Source: Apiospora phragmitis
Lineage: Eukaryota; Ascomycota; Sordariomycetes; Amphisphaeriales; Apiosporaceae
Length of the DNA: 64,000 bases
Direction of reading: 5' to 3'
Assembly: GCA_038363925.1 (NCBI GenBank)
Contig: JAQQWL010000001.1
Span: 806,001 to 870,000, forward strand
The translations under genes were made by a program, and so were the position numbers. Below, piece after piece: positions 57,388-64,000 of the stretch. Numbering within the stretch: the first letter of the stretch is position 1; each line of letters begins with the position of its first letter. The notes under the pieces were generated by a model. The model worked only from the letters and a program-made list of their open reading frames with translations. It ran no database searches and was not told the DNA's origin.

Positions 57388-60046
57388 CTAGGAGTGGGAG
57401 GCCTTACAGGTCACATTCAAATCCCTATAATACTTCTTTACTATCTCATCATGTTGTTCATCAGCCACAAGAGGCGTATCCGAATCAGGCGCTGTTGCTC
57501 TAGGAAGAGTATGTCGGATCATCAGGAGCATCCGCAGGAGGACGCAGAGTCCGTATCCCTGATGATAGAAATGGTTGGGCTGTTTCTCGAGAGGCCATTG
57601 CTGCCGGATGCTCTCGCCTTCCCAAGCCTTGAAGGCCCATGTGGTCTTCTCAACGCAGTTCAAGAAAACCATGGCGGTGAGAAACATGGGGAATCCCAGC
57701 TTCGTCTTGCCGTCCTGCAAGTTGCGCTGAATCCCGTTGAGAAGACTCTTACTGGTAGCAGCAGCTTTTCGCTCAGCCCCGGCAGTAAGCTGAGTGCAGA
57801 TATTCGTGAAGATTTCGTTGTGAGAATCATCGTTGACCTCGACAATACCACCGCTCCCGTCGCTCATCTTCCTAAGAAAAGACCACTGGCGTTCACGATC
57901 CATCAGCTCTACCAGGCCCCAAAGATCCAAAGATCTTCGCAATAGCTCATCATTGCTTTCTTCCACGACTTGCATGGCGCACTCGAGGGTAACCCGTACA
58001 TGAGACGATTGCTCGCGCTTGATAAGCTCAGGCAAAACTTGGCGCATGTACGTTCTCTACTTTGGCCGGAATGTCCTCCTTATTGGAGTCAATCATAACC
58101 AGCGTACCGGGAGCCTCGGGATCGACTTTCTGTTCCTGGGCATCCTTGGTCGAGTAACCCTCCAGCATCTGCAAAACCATCTGGTGCCCAGTTTCCTTGA
58201 AATGAGATGCTTCGATAACGACACCTTTGTTGGATAAGGTGTATTCGCTCTTCAGCTCGTTTATGCGCTTCTGTGCAATAACAACCTGAACGCCAGCCGA
58301 GTAGAGTTCGAGTTGCTCGGCTAGCTTTGTTCGCACGCATCCAGTAAGCCAGACCCGAGGCGACAGGACCTTTCGACAGGTATCACACGGAGTGCCCTTT
58401 GAGCACACCTTCCGCAATATCCGACATCGTATACAAGCACCAATACGGCGGACTTCCTGGACCTCCTTCCGTCGTTCCGAGTCGAACCGGGCTCGCGCAT
58501 GCTTCGAGCGTGTTCCATTGGGGCTGATTGTCTCCATCCGCATGCCTCCTTTGGCAAGGCTAAACGCAAGCTGCTGACTCTGGCTGCTCACCGTGGCCGG
58601 TGCCTGGAGGCCTTCGGGGATATATGTAAGCTCCGCCCAAGGGGTTCCGGTGATGTTAACGTGATGATCGCCAGGAGTTGCAGGGCGTTTGGCGTTGGTA
58701 GCTGAAGGTGGTGAAAATTCGATTAACATGTCCGTGTCCCCAGTCAGACCCTCGGTCACGAGAGGAGCAGTGGCTTCAGAAGTGGTGGTCTGCACGTTGG
58801 ATACGGGTGGTTCCAGTCCTGTTGATGGATTCGTGTTGGCATCTAATTCAGGGGGAAAGGGAGCATCGGGGAGAGGCTGTTCCCCGTTGGCCTCCGAGGT
58901 GGGTGCAAACTGTATTGATTCGACAGCTTCCAAATTCTCCTCAGGGGCCGATGTTACAGGACACTCAGCAGTGTCCATGGACTCTGAAGTTGTCTCATGA
59001 TGCAATACCTGGTGTAATTGAGGATCAAGAAAGGACGGGTTCAGCCGAGCAGTAGCTGCCACGGCCATCGAGAGATTCGAGTCAGTGGGTACGCCATCAG
59101 CTTGTAGGAGATTCTGCAACTTCTCTTCTGTGGTCAGCTCGTGCTCATGCTGCATATCATGCTGCATTTCGTGTTGCATTCCATTCTGTATCTCGTGCTG
59201 CAACTCATGCTGCAATTCGTGTGGCATCTCTTGTGGCATTTCATGTGGCAACCCATGTGGCATTTCATGTGGCATTTCATGTGGCATTTCGTGCTGCATA
59301 CCGTGCTGCATCTCTTGCTGCATCTCATGCTGGGCGGTTTCTAATCCTGGCTGATCTTCGGTCGGCGGATGACCATCGAAAGCCAAGGGCTGGCCTTCCA
59401 TGGTGAACTGCTCGTGAAGCTGCTGGAAATCATGGTGTTCCATGGGAGCAAGCAGACTGTCAGCGAAGGGTGCTGAAGTCGCATCGACGGGCTGGTTGCG
59501 GTTATGCGGCACATGGTCATCATGCTTCTCGCTCAGGTCGATCTGACGGGAAACCTCGGCCAACGTCTCGAGGGCAGTCCAATTACTTTGCGTCAAGGCA
59601 AGTGCATTGGCCGCCGAGATGTTGTTCTGGGCGTTGTTGGCCCTGTTACTGCGGGCAGCCGCCGTGTTCCCAGAAATGCCATGGAGGGCTAAGCACGCAT
59701 TGATCCTCTCGGCTTCAGAGATGGCAGGGCAGTTCTTGGTCAGATGGTTTGTCAAAGAGTCGATGCGGCCCTTGGCAAAGTGCTCGCCACATTTGACACA
59801 AGTATGCGCATATCTGTTACTGTTGTCCTTTAGCTTCTCGCCTCTCTCAAAGTAAGAGAGGATGACTGGATTGGGCTATTTGAATCGATACTAGTCAGCA
59901 ACCTGCCGTACAATATGAGGAAATTGTCCGTCATTGCAAATGCCCGAAATTGGGAGAGAAAATATTGAATGCATTCATTCCATTCTCACATCAACAGGAT
60001 CAAAGTGAAGGCAAGGACGCAGTTAAACACTTACCTTTCGACCCAT
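57388..60046 (-). CDS. Regulator with CCHC finger and Zn2Cys6 cluster, one frame break
   Basis: Exon 1 (60046-60035) is only 12 bases, MGRK, followed by GTAAGT; exon 2 begins at 59875. Spliced, it reads MGRKPNPVILSYFERG, then a BED/C2H2-like finger (CVKCGEHFAKG...LTNHLTKNC). A Gln/His/Glu-rich segment of tetrapeptide repeats (HEMP/HEMQ) comes from the 12-bp minisatellite. The DNA-binding cluster starts CIRCRILRKVC and has the pattern CX2CX6CX5CX2CX12C; the final spacing is longer than the usual six to eight. LAEQLELYSAGVQVVI follows. At about 58050-58054 one extra base shifts the frame into MRQVLPELIKREQSS and the helical end at 57388. Restored length is about 832 aa. It is probably a sequence-specific transcription factor; targets unknown. 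Confidence 0.82.
59149..59328. repeat. Coding 12-bp minisatellite, 15 units
   Basis: Fifteen consecutive 12-bp units such as GTGGCATTTCAT and GCTGCATCTCAT lie in the coding region of the zinc-finger regulator. On the coding strand they give tetrapeptides of the HEMP, HEMQ and HELQ type. Units 7-12 share GTGGCA and the outer units share GCTGCA, so the array has an inner and an outer subfamily. Because the period is a multiple of three, other frames and the opposite strand stay open here too; those ORFs are shadows. Confidence 0.92.
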
Positions 60047-60821
60047 TGTAAGTGCGTCGCGATGGCGATGCTCATGCGACAGGCAGGTGGAAGGCGGTGA
60101 GAACAAATTTGGGCGGTGAATGGGGGTTGAGAAATAGAACCGGAAATATTTGTCGGTGCTGGTGGCTTAGTGGGATGTCCATCTGATTTTTTTTCTTCCA
60201 ATGGAGCTCGCAGGGTTAGTGGGAGTACTTGGCCAAGAGATGGGGAACTGTAGACTCCGTCAGGTAATGTTTAGTTTCATTCAAGCACGGTTATTCGGTA
60301 TCTGTAGTGGCTGATAGCAGCTTACTAACTCATAAGTTGGGAGGTAGGTTATGTACTCCGTACGGAGTCAGTCGGCGACCCCCACAGGGCCCCTCAGTGC
60401 CCAAATGCCTGGAAATGGTTTTAGGTTTAGGTGTATCGTGGGTGTGTGCCAGTGTGGTTCCCAGTACCGTTCCCTGTTGGGTTCAATACATAATTCAGTG
60501 ATGGTGTCATTTTAGTGGGTGATGGGAGTATGTAATTATTCAGAATCATGTGAAAGAAAATACACTCGTTCTAAAAATTGACATGCCCATTACGAGACGT
60601 AAAACAATCGTCTACTGCTATATCGTCGTATCAGATTTATACGAACCCCTCCTTCAAGTCTATAGCTTCGTCCCGGAATCTGATAATCCATTTGCGCCTC
60701 CCATGATCAAGTAGCGCTGTTGAATCGACTATGGGCATCCATCAAGCAGCCAGGTAACACCGGAGCCATGCATGAACCCCTTAATCACCGCCAAAAGCTT
60801 ACCCATCCCAGGCCAGCTCCA
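60047..60821. other. Intergenic: upstream of the zinc-finger regulator, downstream of CPR
   Basis: No gene supported. It contains an inverted ACTCCGTACGGAGT element at about 60355-60368, a motif common in Eurotiomycete intergenic DNA. Confidence 0.55.
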
Positions 60822-63012
60822 TTATGACCAAACATCCTCCTAAAGCCAAAGGTTAGCAGGCATTGCCCCCACGTGAGACACTTGGTTTTACGTACCTGGT
60901 ATTGATTGGATGCCCTCATGTTCTTCACGATCTCCTCTGCTTTGGCCTCGGGGATGCCTCGCTGCTCCGAGATAATCTGGGCGAGGACTGTGTTGACCTC
61001 GCGTGCCATGTTTGCGGCATCACCACACACATAGACATAAGCCTTCTTCTCTAGCAGCTCGTTGATCTCCTTTGAACGTTCCTTGAGAAGGTGTTGGACA
61101 TAAACCTTCTTGGGACCCTCTCTCGAGAAAGCAGTGGGCATCTCGAACGCATCGCCCAGGACCTTCTTGCGTTCCTACGACGATGTAAGCGGGTGAGTTA
61201 AACTAGAAGAAACAGCCATTTACTTACCTCCCATTCGGACTCATACATAAAGTCCTCGCTTCGCTTCCGGCAACCAAAGAAGAGTATAGTCTTGCCCACA
61301 TTCTCGCCATCCTCGGCTTGCTTGGCACGTTCTTGCACGAAACCTCGGAAAGGCGCAACACCCGTTCCAGGGCCGATCATAATGATGGGCTTAGACGGGT
61401 CGGAGGGAAGCTTGAAGTTAGAGTGACGCACGTGTACCGGCACATGAATGCCATCGTACTTGTTGCGAGGACCGCAGATCTCGTACGTTAGGCCAAACGG
61501 CTTGGGGTCCGGCTCGCCATTTTGCTTCTGTTTGAGAGCAAGTAGATAATTGGTGGCCACACCTTGGAAGGGATCGGCGCGTCCAGGGATTAGTTGAGAC
61601 TCGACCACAGCTGTGATGGATATCTTCTTGGGCTGTACAAGAGAAGACGAAGAGATGGAGTAGTATCGGGGTTGCAATTTGGTCAGACCTTCGATGAAAG
61701 CAGAGAAAGGTACGTTATTCCACTTCTGGCCACCGCCAACAGTACGCAAAAGACCGGCGAGGTTGTAGTGGTACTTGCTAACCTTTTCATGGAAGTAATC
61801 CTTATCTTGTCCGAGCTTTGTCATCTCCGCTTTGGAGGACTCATCGGGGGCGAAAGCAGCAAGAGTGGCGACGAACTGACGAGAAATGGGAGCACAGATT
61901 TCCATGTGGTATCGCGCAATAGCATCAAAGGTTGTAGGGGTCGGGAAGGGAACTTTGGCCGTGGGCTCGAGAGCTTTGACGCTAATAACAGTGTCCCGTT
62001 TCTCAGTGAGACCAAGGATGTCCAGGAAATAGTCAACCTCTTGACCGGCGTTAGTGGGCCAGATAGCGATGTGGTCACCAGTCTGGTAGGACAAGTTCGA
62101 GCCACTGATATCGACTTCCATGTGTAGGCAGTTGCGATCCTTGACGTTGAAGATCTCCTTGGACTCGACAATAGGTGCGATGTAAGGGTTGTGGGCGTTG
62201 AAGGGACCGCGAGCAGAGCCCTCGAGGTGCATCTTGTTGGGTTCGCCAACGTAAACCTCCGGCGAATCTTTGGTAAGGCCTTCACGCTCAACAATGCCGA
62301 AGATAGGCTCGTACTGTGCCTCTCGCTCCTCCAGTCCCATCTTCTTTGCAAGAGCAGCCCACATGGGCTCCTTCCAGGCTAGGAAGTCTTCTTCCATTGT
62401 TCCAGCACCGTCATCGCCCTCACCAGCATCGCCGATTCTGTGGGCACCGAGCTTCGTCAAAGCCTTGTCGACGTTACGGACCATAGAGTTGTAGTGTTCG
62501 TAGGTGTTGTTGCCTAGACCGAATGTGACATACTTCAGGGTGCCCAGAGGCGGGTCGGCCGACTCGGAGAAGGAGACGTCTTCGCCCGTGATAAATTCGT
62601 AGAAATCAACTGCATTATCAGTGGGCTCGCCTTCACCGTAAGTAGCGAGAACGAAAAAGATGACCTTGTCTTCCGGGAGCTGGTCGAGGTTGTCGTAGTC
62701 ATAGTCCTCGAGGTCGGCTACCATAGTCTCGAGCCCAAAGCGGCTCTTGCCCTCTTTCGCCAATCTTGAGGCGTAGTCCTCTGCAGTGCCAGTTTGGGAG
62801 CCATAGAAGATGATGCAGTTTTTGCCGGCTTCCTCGATCTTCTCGATGATGTTTCTCGTCTTGCCAGCTTTCAAGCCGTTGGTGTTGGCGAACGAGTTGG
62901 CATAGGGATCTTTGGTGACACCCCATAACTTGCCCTTGGTGAAATAGGCGGCTGTGGCCAGTAAGATAACCGACAGGACAATAATGTCCAGAGTGTCGAG
63001 TTGCGTTGCCAT
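60822..63012 (-). CDS. NADPH-cytochrome P450 reductase
   Basis: ER-anchored diflavin enzyme passing electrons from NADPH through FAD and FMN to cytochrome P450s, including sterol 14-demethylase. Exons are 63012-61228, 61174-60896 and an 18-bp last exon 60839-60822, giving 693 aa. The N-terminal anchor is residues 9-24 (DIIVLSVILLATAAYF). The FMN domain begins IIFYGSQTGTAEDYASRL and includes ATYGEGEPTDNA. FAD contacts include QPRYYSISSSS. NADPH motifs are GPGTGVAPFRGF and YVCGDAANMAREV. The last exon encodes EDVWS, supplying the catalytic Asp and the Trp that stacks on FAD. Start MATQLDTLDI chosen; an ATG seven codons upstream is possible. Commonly called cprA in Aspergillus. Confidence 0.97.
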
Positions 63013-64000
63013 GATGGTGTTGCCTACTTTCACAGAAGCCTCGTAGGAAAGCGGGAGGAACCCGAGGTTTGTCGCTAGCAGTGGCGGGCCACGTTTTGGT
63101 AAAAGTGGCGATGCACTGGGCGTATACTGTATGCGATCAGGGTGGAGAGTGAAGTTGAACCGCTCGTCTGCCCCTAGTCCGGCCCGGAAGTGTCACAGAA
63201 CACGACTTGAAGTCACCCAAACGAAGCAAATCGTTAGGTGTGAGCCTCCTAAGATGTTTGCTGGTGGAGGACAGTAATTGAATGCGGGTTGTGTTTGGGA
63301 AAGTGTGGCCGTAAGCAGGAACAAAAGGGTAACCTAAGTCAATCTCTCGAAAGTTCCCGGCGGGAAATAATCCTCCCCGTAGTCGGGCCCAGGTAAGGCA
63401 GGACCTAGCAGCCTAGGTAAGGGAGAGAGGTGCTTCTGATAGGCGAGCACTGGCTCTGTAGTGTGAGTGGGTGAGTGAGTGGGTGCGTGTGTGCGTGTGT
63501 GCGTGTGTGCGTGTGTGCGCTCGCTGCACGGTTGGGACGGACCAAGACGGCAACCAATTCTTCTGGTTGTTCCCGTCGCACCTCAAATTTGGGGGCGGAA
63601 GGATTAGTGGGATGCGATTTGGCCACGCTGTCCAGTCCGAACCACTCCACTCAATAGCCGTATGGTATCGAGAGTAGGGAACCCCGCAAAGTGCTGCTCT
63701 AGGAAGACCAGAGGGTTGGGTAAGGGAGATACGGGATGAGGGGATCGTAAGACAGTGGAATGGAAAGAAACCCGTGGAAGAATTCGATTGCATATGATGA
63801 AGATGGAGGAGGGTCTTTCCCACGGACTTAGACTGCGGGAGGCGTATGACCTTGAGTTCTGTTGAGGTGCAGCTTGTATCCGGGCTATATATCTGCTATA
63901 TGATTGGTACATGCCTCTCTTCCTGTCCAAACTAGATTGATAACCTCTCGTTTTCAGTCAGTCATACTAATATCTATGCAGGGTGATGACGGCTTGATCA
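63013..64000. other. Upstream region of the P450 reductase gene
   Basis: No gene supported up to the right edge. It carries a GT-rich microsatellite at 63462-63519 and G/A-rich tracts. Confidence 0.55.
63462..63519. repeat. GT-rich microsatellite
   Basis: GTGAGTG units pass into repeated GTGTGTGC/GTGTGC units over about 58 bases, 450-510 bases upstream of the P450 reductase start. Length is likely to vary between strains. Confidence 0.85.

Noticed and set aside
59085..59406. Cys/Ile- or His/Phe-repeat ORFs on the plus strand
   Set aside because: They arise only because the 12-bp coding minisatellite leaves all frames open.
60822..63012. Secondary-metabolite cluster around the P450 reductase
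   Set aside because: Neighbours are housekeeping or regulatory genes; no synthase, P450 or tailoring enzyme is present. This is the general P450 partner enzyme.

Overview
The window is nuclear DNA of a filamentous ascomycete (Pezizomycotina). The evidence is short introns of about 50-80 bp with GTAWGT/GTRAGT donors and CTAAC-like branch sites, full-length fungal housekeeping proteins, and long intergenic leaders. A Eurotiomycete-like fungus is plausible (recurrent TACGGAGTA-type intergenic motifs), but the species cannot be named from sequence alone. I saw no rRNA, convincing tRNA, transposon, CRISPR array or viral element.

Layout. 0-2.4 kb: the 5' part of IST1 (ESCRT) and a six-pass membrane protein, both on the minus strand. 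3.4-17.3 kb: a plus-strand run of PPM1 (PP2A methyltransferase), SPT3 (SAGA), RAD6 (E2), kinesin-1, acetyl-CoA acetyltransferase and CSN12 (PCI domain). 18.1-29.8 kb: an Atos-like protein (minus), FYV7 (plus), an F-box protein (plus) and a LIM-LIM-RhoGAP (minus). 29.8-41.7 kb: a gene-poor block of almost 12 kb. By hand I found one convincing two-exon small gene there (70 aa, 38157-38426, minus) and one weaker small ORF. 41.7-47.3 kb: NAD-isocitrate dehydrogenase IDH2 (minus), divergent from exocyst SEC5 (plus). 48.2-55.9 kb: an N-terminally anchored acidic protein (plus), a basic-secretory-protein-type putative metalloprotease (minus) and the CLASP protein STU1 (plus). 57.4-63.0 kb: a regulator combining a CCHC finger with a Zn2Cys6 cluster and carrying a 12-bp minisatellite, then NADPH-cytochrome P450 reductase (both minus).

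Most genes are conserved housekeeping functions (trafficking, cytoskeleton, ubiquitin and chromatin, central metabolism). They do not form a metabolic cluster or obvious operon-like system.

The strongest window-wide signal is that nine otherwise well-conserved genes carry single-base frame breaks: IST1, PPM1, CSN12 (twice), Atos (twice), the F-box gene (several), LIM-RhoGAP, IDH2, SEC5 and the zinc-finger regulator. Protein homology resumes immediately in another frame each time, usually beside a short homopolymer. Because several of these genes should be important for growth, assembly indels are the likeliest cause. Anyone using this annotation should treat those CDS as one gene each, not as fragments. 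I did not find a clearly new biological system. The best candidates for something undescribed are the small gene in the gene-poor block and the repeat-bearing zinc-finger regulator.
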